A DNA stretch of 9,572 bases from Chloroflexi bacterium UBA4733 (GTDB taxonomy: Bacteria; Chloroflexota; UBA4733): the NCBI GenBank assembly GCA_002404055.1, contig DHIZ01000250.1:401-9972 (forward strand), given 5' to 3'. Shown here in pieces: positions 1 to 6,314 of this stretch. The position numbers were made by a program, and so were the translations under genes. Position 1 is the stretch's first letter. Every line of letters begins with the position of its first letter. Below the pieces are notes generated by a model. That model was not told where the DNA came from. It ran no database searches and was given only the letters and a program-made list of their open reading frames with translations.

Positions 1-945
1 GTGCGCATCGCCCTCCGTCCCTCGCTGGCGCCAAAACTGGCCCGTCCCTTCGATTCGCTGCCCGTGTGCTCCCCCGGTATGCTAGTGGGTCCTGAAGGCT
101 TGCCGGCCACCCGCGATGCCCTCGTTAGCGAGGAATGGCTGCGTGCCCGGCCTGACGCGATTAAGCTGCCGCCGGACGGCAGTATTGAGACTCCGACGAT
201 CAGCGATGCTGAATATCCGCTTACTCTTGCCTGGGACGGCATCCTGGTCGACGATGTCGAGCATCCGGCTGACATCGTACACCGGCTGCGGGAGGTGCTG
301 ATGCTGCTCTGGCAGGAAGGACAGGGTGGTCAGGCCGAGGCCATCGAGCAGGAGATTTGTGTCCTACTTGGCGTCCGCGAGCTGCGCGACTACCTGCGGC
401 GACCGGGAGGTTTCTTCGAGGAACATCTGAAACGCTACAGCAAGAGCCGCCGTCAGGCTCCGATCTACTGGCCGCTATCCACGTCTTCCGGCAGCTATAC
501 GCTCTGGCTCTACTACCCTCGCCTTACTTCAGATACTCTTTACTCTGCCGTCAACCGTTACGTCGAGCCGAAAGTCGCCAGAGTGGAGCGGGACGTCAAG
601 GATCTGGTTGCGCAACTTGCCGATGCAACCGGGCGTGAGGCCAGCATGCTGCGGCAGCAGTGCGAACAGGGGACAGCACGCGTGCAGGAGTTGACCGAAT
701 TTCGGGATGAACTGCTGCATGTTGCCAGCCTCCCTTACCGGCCGGATCTGGACGATGGCGTGATCATCAATGCAGCGCCGCTGCACCGGCTCTTTCGCCT
801 ACCGCGCTGGGCCAGAGACGCGCGGGCCTGTTGGACTAAGCTGGAACACGGTGATTACGACTGGGCGCATCTCGCTTACACACTCTGGCCCGAGCGTGTT
901 CAACGGCAGTGTCGAAGTGATCGCTCGCTGGAGGCGTATCTATAA
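1..945 (+). CDS. pglX: PglX (BrxX) BREX type 1 adenine-specific DNA methyltransferase, C-terminal part only
   Basis: C-terminal 314 residues of PglX, the BREX methyltransferase that marks host DNA at an adenine in an asymmetric site; the catalytic methylase domain lies upstream of the window. Family landmarks are the PFDSLPVCSPGML stretch (residues 16-28), LAWDGILVDD (76-85), YSKSRRQAPIYWPLST (146-161) followed by SYTLWLYY (165-172), a probable coiled coil at about 195-240, and LDDGVIINAAPL...GDYDWAHLAYTLWPERV (250-300), which is highly typical of the PglX C-terminus. The GTG at base 1 is probably an internal Val codon, because full PglX is about 1,200 residues. The family usually runs on for some tens of residues after the CRSDRSL motif (304-310), often as AIAHGLE; here it reads only EAYL before TAA, so the end looks cut and joined to pglZ sequence. 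Family assignment is firm; the damaged end is inference from memory of homologues. Confidence 0.88.
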   Translation: MRIALRPSLAPKLARPFDSLPVCSPGMLVGPEGLPATRDALVSEEWLRARPDAIKLPPDGSIETPTISDAEYPLTLAWDGILVDDVEHPADIVHRLREVLMLLWQEGQGGQAEAIEQEICVLLGVRELRDYLRRPGGFFEEHLKRYSKSRRQAPIYWPLSTSSGSYTLWLYYPRLTSDTLYSAVNRYVEPKVARVERDVKDLVAQLADATGREASMLRQQCEQGTARVQELTEFRDELLHVASLPYRPDLDDGVIINAAPLHRLFRLPRWARDARACWTKLEHGDYDWAHLAYTLWPERVQRQCRSDRSLEAYL

Positions 946-969
946 CTGGCTCGTGCCGTCCAGCGTGAA
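943..969 (+). other. pglX/pglZ junction with in-frame TAA
   Basis: The frame of pglX continues without shift into pglZ; only one TAA (943-945) separates them. The next possible start in the frame is TTG at 970, and no Shine-Dalgarno-like sequence precedes it. PglX family sequence is recognisable up to about base 930 and PglZ family sequence from about 970. The normal pglX tail, a pglZ start codon and about 250-280 codons of pglZ are not present between them. The heptamer CGAGCGTGT-like sequence near 892-899 recurs near 979-986, a possible but unproven deletion microhomology. Confidence 0.6.
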
Positions 970-2652
970 TTGCCGATCGAGCGTGTGCTCGGGCAAACCT
1001 TGATCCTCGGCGGTCACGATACTTTCCCTTGCCAGGAAGCGGCTCGACTGCGGGCGGTGGTACAGGCGCTCCAACACGACGACATCGGAGCGGCGCGCGA
1101 TCTCTTGTTGGCGGCCGAGCGCTCACCCTGGCGCGGCCAGCAGGAACGGGCGCTGCTCTGGCAGGCTGCGCAGCGTTGCTTGCAATTCCAGGAGGTAGCG
1201 GAAAGCCTTCGCAATCATCCGCTGCCGCGCGGGCTACAGAGCCTCATCGAGACGTATGTAGAGACGGACGGCTTTTGGCGGCTTGATCGTGCTCAGCGGC
1301 TGTTTGAGCAGGCTGGCGCCCAGTGCCATGCTGACGAGGAGGTCGAGGCTGCCATCGAGCGCTGCCGATCTCGTTACAGCGAGGTGGCTGGACGGTTGCA
1401 GGCAGCCTTTCAAGCAGCCGTTCAGCAGGAGGGTTGGCCACCGGAGGGCCAGGTCCGTCAAACGCAGACTTTTGATTCCCACGTTGCCCGCGACCTGGCA
1501 GAGCGCCGAAAGGTAGCGTTCATCCTCGTCGACAGCTTGCGCTATGAGATGGGTCGGGACCTGGCGGAGGCGCTACGGGAAGTGGGCGAGGTCCGTATTA
1601 CGGCGGCGGCAACCGTGTTGCCCACGACGACGCCCTGCGGAATGGCAGCCCTGCTGCCGGGCGCCGATGGCGCTTTCCGGCTCGTTGCGGAGGGTGTTGG
1701 CCTGGAGCCGGCGATCGGCGAGACAATCTTGCCAAACCTCCATACCCGTAAGGCGTTGCTTGCCGCTCGTTACGGCGACCGCATGCTAGACCTGACGGTG
1801 GAAGAGGCGTTGCAAACCTCCCAGACCCGTTTGCAGCGCCAAGTCGCAGCGTTCGATCTCCTCTTGCTCCGCAGCCGCGACATTGATTCGCTTGGCGAGG
1901 GACCGAACCTGTTTCAGGCGCGCCGACTGATGAGCGAGGTTGTTGGTGACTTGCGGACGCTGGCGCTGCGTTTGGCCGGAATGGGATTCCAGAAGCTGAT
2001 TTTTGCGGCCGATCACGGTCACGTCCTCATTCCAGAAATTCCTCCTGGTGATGCCCTTACTACACCGCCTGGCCGCTGGCTGCTCAAGAAGCGTCGTTCG
2101 CTGCTTGGTGCAGCTCAGGGTCAAACGCCGGGGGTGCTGCTGTTCCCTGCTCGTGCAGTGGGCATTAACGGACCAATCGAAGAGTTCGCGGCGGCTGCCG
2201 GCTTCAAGACCTTCGGTGACGTCGGCGGTTACTTCCACGAGGGCCTGTCCTTACAGGAGTGCATCGTGCCCGTCCTGACCGTGCAAACGCAGCGGATGAT
2301 GGCCACCGCCAGTGGCGCGGTGGTGACCATCGCCTATCGCAGTGATCGCTTCACTAGCGCCGTCGTCGGTCTGAAGTTGCGCGCCGATTCGATGCTGGCG
2401 CGCTCAGTTGCAGCGCGATTAGAAGCCTTTGATGGTCCTGGGGTAAAGGCCAAGGCGGTTGGTCAGGCTGGCGACTGCGACGCCCGCAATCCGGCCACGG
2501 GAGAAGTCACCCTGCCGGTAGGTGAGGAGGTGCCGATACCGCTGGTGGTGGATCCAGACTTTCAGGGTCGGCAGATCGAGGTTCGTGCTGTCGATCCCAC
2601 GACCGGCGTTGTGCTCGGACGGCTGACGCTCCAGAACGCCAGGATGGACTGA
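970..2652 (+). CDS. pglZ: PglZ, BREX type 1 phosphatase-fold protein, N-terminally truncated
   Basis: PglZ belongs to the alkaline-phosphatase superfamily and is essential for BREX methylation and defence; its substrate is not settled. The domain core starts at about residue 180, with KVAFILVDSLRYEMG (181-195) carrying the first metal-binding Asp (D188). The second metal motif is AADHGH (346-351; D348, H349, H351). Further family blocks are TVLPTTTPCGMAALLPGA, SRDIDSLGEG and the late GGYFHEGLSLQECIVPVLTVQ. A C-terminal beta-rich region follows. The reading has 560 residues, against roughly 820-880 for full PglZ of this type, and all the loss is at the N-terminus. The only starts are weak: TTG at 970 has no visible ribosome-binding site, and the first in-frame ATG lies inside the catalytic core. 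It directly follows truncated pglX in the same frame and is nearly contiguous with brxL (TGA at 2650, GTG at 2655). Family call is firm; expression and activity are doubtful. Confidence 0.85.
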   Translation: MPIERVLGQTLILGGHDTFPCQEAARLRAVVQALQHDDIGAARDLLLAAERSPWRGQQERALLWQAAQRCLQFQEVAESLRNHPLPRGLQSLIETYVETDGFWRLDRAQRLFEQAGAQCHADEEVEAAIERCRSRYSEVAGRLQAAFQAAVQQEGWPPEGQVRQTQTFDSHVARDLAERRKVAFILVDSLRYEMGRDLAEALREVGEVRITAAATVLPTTTPCGMAALLPGADGAFRLVAEGVGLEPAIGETILPNLHTRKALLAARYGDRMLDLTVEEALQTSQTRLQRQVAAFDLLLLRSRDIDSLGEGPNLFQARRLMSEVVGDLRTLALRLAGMGFQKLIFAADHGHVLIPEIPPGDALTTPPGRWLLKKRRSLLGAAQGQTPGVLLFPARAVGINGPIEEFAAAAGFKTFGDVGGYFHEGLSLQECIVPVLTVQTQRMMATASGAVVTIAYRSDRFTSAVVGLKLRADSMLARSVAARLEAFDGPGVKAKAVGQAGDCDARNPATGEVTLPVGEEVPIPLVVDPDFQGRQIEVRAVDPTTGVVLGRLTLQNARMD

Positions 2653-2654
2653 TC

Positions 2655-4322
2655 GTGTCAACGATGGATCGTCTCGATACCCTGCTGTCAAGCGTCTACG
2701 GCGGCAAAGTAGTGCGAAAGGACCTATTACACCAGATCAAGGGTGGCGAAAATGTCCCTAGCTACGTCCTGGAATACTTGTTGGGACGTTATTGCGCCTC
2801 CGACGACCCAGAAGAAATTCGCCTCGGTATCGAGGCGGTCAAGGCAACCCTACAGAGTAACTACTTCCGGCATGACGAGGCGAACAAGGCTCAGTCGTTG
2901 GTCGAGCAGCAAGGCAAACACCGCTTTATCCCCTTCGTGGAGAAGAACTACAACTTCATCGAGTTGGGACCGCGTGGTACGGGCAAGAGTTACATCTTCA
3001 GCGAGATGTCACCTTACTGTATCCTGATTTCCGGCGGAAAAGCCAGCAGTGCCAATCTCTTTTACAATAACGCTCGGCGGCAAGTGGGTCTGGTCGGGCA
3101 CTGGGACCTCGTGGCCTTCGACGAGGTGGGCGGGATGAAGGTACAAGACCCGGATACCATCCAGATTATGAAAGACTACATGGCGAATGGCCGTTTCAGC
3201 CGTGGCGTCACGCAGGTGCATGCGGATGCCTCGATGGTCTTCGTCGGCAACCTCAACCAGAGCGTCGAAACTTTAGTACAGAGCGCCGGGACGGACCTCT
3301 TCCAGCCCTTGCCGAAGGAGTTCGATCTGGCGGTGATGGACCGGTTGCACTGCTACTTGCCTGGTTGGGAGATCCCGAAGACCTCCAAAGATTTGCTCAC
3401 CGACCATTATGGCTTCGTCACTGACTACCTTGCTGAAGCCTTCAGGGTACTGCGTAAAGAGAACCGTTTCGACGCACTAGATGGACGCTTCAGCTTCGGA
3501 TCGCATGTCGAGGGCCGCGACGCCACTGCCGTCCGCAAGACGGTGAGCGGCCTGCTTAAGTTGCTGCACCCGCATGGTGACTACACCAAGGCCGAGTTAC
3601 AGGAATACCTCGAGTTGGGCTTAGAGGTTCGTCGGCGCGTCAAGGAGCAACTCAAGAAGCGAGGCTCTTTCGAGTTCTACAAGACCAGCTTCTCGTACAT
3701 CGACCGAGAGGACGATGTGGAGCGCACCGTGGGCGTGCCGGAACAGGGCGGCAGCGGTGCTATCTCTCAGGATCCGTTGCCGCCGGGAACCGTGTATACG
3801 GGCGCCATGGACAACGAGGGGAAGGTGGCCCTTTATCGGCTCGAAGTTACGGTCACGGCCGGGACCGGTAGGCTTCGCACACCAGCCGGGTTGGAGCAGA
3901 CAGTGAAAGAGTCCCTCAACCGTGCCTGGACCTACCTGCTGGCCACAAAGAACCGAGCCGGTCTGGCTCCACTGTTGGCACAGAAGGACGTGGTCGCAGA
4001 GGCTATCGACCTGTCCGGCGGTCGAATCGAGTGCCCCTGCGGCGTTGCATTCCTGGCCGCGATGCAGTCGGCCGTCATGCAAAGGCGGGTGCAGGCCGGC
4101 ACCATCGTGCTCGGCGATCTTACTATTCAAGGCAACGTTAGGGCGTTGCCTTCTATCACCGAGGTTCTGCAGCTTGCCCGAGACAATGGCGCGATACGCG
4201 CGCTGCTCCCCACCGGCAACAAAGCTCAGTTCTCGAGTCTGTCGGAGGATGTGGTAGAGAAGCTGGACATTGTCTTTTATAGCGATGTGGAGCGCGCCGT
4301 CGCTCGAACTCTCGAAGTGTAA
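2655..4322 (+). CDS. brxL: BrxL, BREX Lon-like AAA+ protein with an internal deletion
   Basis: BrxL is the last gene of type 1 BREX: a DNA-binding AAA+ ATPase with a C-terminal Lon-like domain, needed for phage exclusion but not for methylation. The N-terminus (GKVVRKDL, NVPSYVLEYLLGRYCASDD) fits the family. The ATPase core has Walker A GPRGTGKS (105-112), Walker B LVAFDE (152-157) and FVGNLNQS (196-203). A linker ending near VPEQGG (361-366) leads to the Lon-like domain (about 381-555). The usual Lon catalytic Ser motif is replaced by ECPCGVAF (459-466), so proteolysis is not expected. At residues 89-93 the protein jumps from GKHRFI straight to PFVEKNYN. Full BrxL proteins have about 120 residues between these blocks, and 555 plus 120 matches the usual 670-700. 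The lost block is the region before the ATPase. The GTG at 2655 lies two bases after the pglZ stop; ATG at 2664 is an equally good start. Translation is probably coupled to pglZ. Confidence 0.9.
   Translation: MSTMDRLDTLLSSVYGGKVVRKDLLHQIKGGENVPSYVLEYLLGRYCASDDPEEIRLGIEAVKATLQSNYFRHDEANKAQSLVEQQGKHRFIPFVEKNYNFIELGPRGTGKSYIFSEMSPYCILISGGKASSANLFYNNARRQVGLVGHWDLVAFDEVGGMKVQDPDTIQIMKDYMANGRFSRGVTQVHADASMVFVGNLNQSVETLVQSAGTDLFQPLPKEFDLAVMDRLHCYLPGWEIPKTSKDLLTDHYGFVTDYLAEAFRVLRKENRFDALDGRFSFGSHVEGRDATAVRKTVSGLLKLLHPHGDYTKAELQEYLELGLEVRRRVKEQLKKRGSFEFYKTSFSYIDREDDVERTVGVPEQGGSGAISQDPLPPGTVYTGAMDNEGKVALYRLEVTVTAGTGRLRTPAGLEQTVKESLNRAWTYLLATKNRAGLAPLLAQKDVVAEAIDLSGGRIECPCGVAFLAAMQSAVMQRRVQAGTIVLGDLTIQGNVRALPSITEVLQLARDNGAIRALLPTGNKAQFSSLSEDVVEKLDIVFYSDVERAVARTLEV
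2919..2933 (+). other. Deletion junction inside brxL
   Basis: Codons 89-93 (His-Arg-Phe-Ile-Pro) join two blocks that are about 120 codons apart in BrxL homologues as I remember them. The sequence CGCTTTATC here would match both sides of the lost block: homologues read HR-F/V-I on the left and AR-L/M-I-PFVE on the right. The frame is exactly kept. The position is seen directly; the deletion is inferred from family knowledge. Confidence 0.55.
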
Positions 4323-4388
4323 AGTACGCTTCGGTATTTCTATGGCAATTACCGCGGCCCGGCTGCTGTGAGAATGTATCTTCGTGGA

Positions 4389-4408
4389 TGGCCAGGCGGC
4401 ACTGGCCA
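4389..4408. other. Perfect 7-bp hairpin between brxL and the SDR gene
   Basis: TGGCCAG and CTGGCCA form a perfect inverted repeat around a 6-base loop (gcggca). It lies 67 bases after the brxL stop and 23 bases before the SDR start codon. No T-run follows, so a standard intrinsic terminator is unlikely. It could be a leader hairpin or a regulator site. Function unknown. Confidence 0.35.
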
Positions 4409-4431
4409 CCGATAAAACAGGAGGACCTCAC

Positions 4432-5148
4432 ATGCAGCGAATCTTCATCACGGGCGCGGGGCGCGGCATCGGGCTGGAGCTGACGCGCCAGTACCTGCAG
4501 CGCGGCGACCGCGTCCTGGCCGGTTGCCGTTCGCCCGAGCGTGCGCCGGCTTTGAGCGCATTACTGGAACAGCATGGGGGCCGTCTGAGCGTGATTCCCC
4601 TTGAAGTCACCGACACCAATTCGATTGTTGAGGCGGTCCGTCACGCAAGCAGGGAGGTTGATGGCCTGGACGTGCTGATCAACAATGCGGCGATCAATCC
4701 TGGTGACGGCCACACGATGGGACCGGACGGCCAACCACTCCTCGACGCTTCCCGTACCGGCGAGATTCTACACGTGAACTCCGTAGCGCCGGTCGTCGTT
4801 GCGCAGTCCTTTCTGGCCTTGCTGCGTGCCGGCGCCAATCCGCGCGTCGTCAACATCTCGTCGGGAGCCGGCTCCTTGACCGGCAAGACGGGGGGCGGCG
4901 ACTACAGCTACGCGGCGAGTAAGACTGCCCTGAACATGTTCACGCGGGTGTTGGCCGGCAACCTGCGGGGCGAGGGTGTAACGGCAGTCATGATTGGTCC
5001 TGGCTGGGTCAAGACTGATATGGGTGGTCCGAACGCCGACCTGGAGCCCTCGGAATCGGCGCGTGGCCTGCTGGCCGTGATCGACCGGTTGACGCTCAGT
5101 GATAGCGGTCGCTTCCTGCGCTACGACGGTTCGGAGGCGCCGTGGTAG
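4432..5148 (+). CDS. Short-chain dehydrogenase/reductase (SDR), C-factor-like
   Basis: A 238-residue cytosolic NAD(P)-dependent oxidoreductase of the classical SDR family. It has the Rossmann motif TGAGRGIG (7-14), the NNAA motif (84-87), the structural/catalytic Asn in HVNSVAP (N117), the catalytic Ser in NISSGAG (143-144) and the active-site YAASK (Y160, K164). PGWVKTDMGG (190-199) is typical of CsgA/C-factor-like SDRs. The substrate cannot be read from the sequence. The ATG at 4432 is chosen because CAGGAGGA (4418-4425) sits 6 bases upstream. The frame is open back to 4384, but that extra stretch covers the hairpin and has no ribosome-binding site. The gene looks intact and full length, unlike its BREX neighbours, and has no evident role in BREX. 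The family call is firm. Confidence 0.9.
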   Translation: MQRIFITGAGRGIGLELTRQYLQRGDRVLAGCRSPERAPALSALLEQHGGRLSVIPLEVTDTNSIVEAVRHASREVDGLDVLINNAAINPGDGHTMGPDGQPLLDASRTGEILHVNSVAPVVVAQSFLALLRAGANPRVVNISSGAGSLTGKTGGGDYSYAASKTALNMFTRVLAGNLRGEGVTAVMIGPGWVKTDMGGPNADLEPSESARGLLAVIDRLTLSDSGRFLRYDGSEAPW

Positions 5149-5257
5149 GGCGGGCAGGCACCATCTCGCGGCGCACTCGCCGGAAAAGAACTTGAGCGTG
5201 ACTTCCATACGTTAGCCGCTGTCGGGCAGCCGATGGCGGCGTTTGATGGAGGTATCC

Positions 5258-5491
5258 ATGCGCCAACGTCATACTCGTGCTGCAATTCGCGCAGCGCGGC
5301 AGCGATACATCCGGCGGCGCGTTGCCTTGTTCAGCAATCTATACGAAGATGGTTGGGCGCATCCGAAGCGCGGTGTCTACAGCAAGTGGAATGGCGTCTG
5401 CTCCTGCGGTCTCTGTCGTGCAGAGAAGTTTCGTGACGGCCGCCAGGCAACGTACCGCCGGATGGAGCGTCTCGCTGCTTCGGCCTGGTAG
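5258..5491 (+). CDS. Small basic protein with a C-x-C-x2-C cluster, function unknown
   Basis: A 77-residue, Arg-rich protein. The N-terminal 21 residues are strongly basic, with Arg or Lys about every third position. A Trp/Tyr-containing middle (FSNLYEDGW) leads to GVYSKWNGVCSCGLCRAEKF (39-58), where C48, C50 and C53 form a tight cluster followed by Lys57. Small proteins ending in a similar CxCxxC...K block turn up in many bacteria and phages as unnamed conserved hypotheticals. A zinc or nucleic-acid binding role is reasonable but not shown, and three Cys would need a fourth ligand. The ATG at 5258 is supported by GGAGG (5248-5252) five bases upstream; the frame stays open to TTG 5243, which would overlap that site. 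It lies 109 bases after the SDR gene on the same strand. Confidence 0.7.
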   Translation: MRQRHTRAAIRAARQRYIRRRVALFSNLYEDGWAHPKRGVYSKWNGVCSCGLCRAEKFRDGRQATYRRMERLAASAW

Positions 5492-5553
5492 CCTGCGAGG
5501 CTCCAAGAAGACTGTCAGCGATTGTCCTTATCGCCCGAATGCAACGCGCAGCG

Positions 5554-5724
5554 TCATGCCTGTGAGGACGGACCGAGTTCCCCGTCGATGACGGCCTTGA
5601 GCGCTGGAATGTAGACTTCAACGGTGCGCCAAATGCGTCCGAGGTCAAGTTCGAGGTAGCCATGCGGGACCACGTTGCGGAAGCCGGTGCGGAGCAGATC
5701 CTCGTCGCGTGCATCGCTACTCAC
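5554..5724 (-). pseudogene. hepT: HepT-type toxin remnant (C-terminal 56 residues)
   Basis: The frame opens with GTG, which overlaps the stop of the mntA-like gene (GTGA). It encodes 56 residues with LRTGFRNVVPHGYLELDL (11-28). This contains the R-x4-H-x-Y motif of HepT toxins (R16, H21, Y23). In intact MntA-HepT systems this motif forms the HEPN RNase active site, and the Tyr is AMPylated by the MntA antitoxin. The following amphipathic stretch (RIWRTVEVYIPALKAVI) fits the last HepT helix. HepT is normally about 110-140 residues, so the first helices of the HEPN bundle, 60-80 residues, are missing. Toxicity is therefore unlikely. It could be a deletion remnant or an assembly gap. The motif is seen; the truncation is inferred from family length. 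Confidence 0.7.
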
Positions 5725-6026
5725 AATGGCAATGCCTCCCGCTCGATTCGTTGCGCCATTGGCGAAGGTCGCGTGATCTCGATGACGTCGACGCTGTGCC
5801 CCAGCGCGTCCTCCAGATCGAGGATGAGACCGCTCAAATCGAAAAGCGTGCGTTCCGCTTCGAGGTTCACCAGGAAGTCAATATCACTCCCCGGGCCTGC
5901 TTCGCTACGGGCGATGGAGCCGAAGACGCGGACATCATGCGCGCCGTACACTGCGGCAATCCGCAGGATGTCGTCGCGCCGAGCACGGAGTGCCGCCAGA
6001 GTCAGGGTGTCGGCGTCGCCAGCCAT
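5721..6026 (-). CDS. mntA: MntA-family nucleotidyltransferase antitoxin
   Basis: A 101-residue minimal nucleotidyltransferase. It shows the exact GS-x10-D-x-D signature (G36, S37, D48, D50) in VRVFGSIARSEAGPGSDIDF, and a third candidate acidic residue in HSVDVIE (D80). MntA antitoxins transfer AMP from ATP to a Tyr of the HepT toxin and so silence it. Length and motifs look intact. The ATG at 6026 is preferred because CAGGAG lies about five bases upstream; the frame extends to 6068 without support. The gene overlaps the hepT remnant by 4 bases, as expected of a translationally coupled toxin-antitoxin pair. Without a full HepT it would be an orphan antitoxin. Confidence 0.85.
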   Translation of the reverse strand: MAGDADTLTLAALRARRDDILRIAAVYGAHDVRVFGSIARSEAGPGSDIDFLVNLEAERTLFDLSGLILDLEDALGHSVDVIEITRPSPMAQRIEREALPL

Positions 6027-6063
6027 GATTGCTCCTGCTCGTACGGCTCGGCCGTTCGCTGAC

Positions 6064-6072
6064 ATCATACCA
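6064..6072 (-). promoter_or_regulatory. Possible extended -10 promoter for mntA-hepT
   Basis: On the minus strand TGG-TATGAT reads as an extended -10 element (TGn followed by a 5/6 match to TATAAT), with its hexamer ending 37 bases before the mntA ATG. No convincing -35 element is present, which an extended -10 can tolerate. The rest of 6073-6314 shows no gene, tRNA-like fold or clear repeat. Confidence 0.35.
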
Positions 6073-6314
6073 AAGTCCCTGTTTCTCGCCGCTATGCGCC
6101 ACGAGAGGTGTCCGAATTATGTATGCACCTCGCCAGTGGCAGCTCTTGACTTCCCAGAAGTTGGTGTAGGGTGCCGGACGTTCGATGCGCTTTCCGCTGT
6201 GATCATGAAGCGCTCTTTGGCGAATGCAGCGCGGCGCTGCGCGGCAAATAGCCCTCTCATACGAAGCCACTTCCCGGCACAGGCATTGAGCGCCATTCCG
6301 AATATGACGATCTG

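Noticed and set aside
1..3. GTG at base 1 as the true start of pglX
   Set aside because: PglX is about 1,200 residues and the visible part matches only its C-terminal quarter; the codon is most likely internal.
943..945. Programmed readthrough of the TAA to make a natural PglX-PglZ fusion
   Set aside because: TAA is a poor readthrough codon and no stimulatory element is evident; the missing pglZ N-terminus is better explained by a deletion.
3621..4409. 262-codon open frame on the minus strand opposite brxL
   Set aside because: It lies wholly opposite well-matched BrxL sequence and its product has no recognisable family; it is a shadow in high-GC DNA.
5169..5182. CGGCG-cact-CGCCG hairpin as a terminator for the SDR gene
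   Set aside because: Only five base pairs and followed by an A-rich, not T-rich, tract.
6073..6314. Possible RNA gene or small protein between mntA and the solute-binding protein gene
   Set aside because: I saw no tRNA-like fold, no strong hairpin with T-run and no short frame with a ribosome-binding site.
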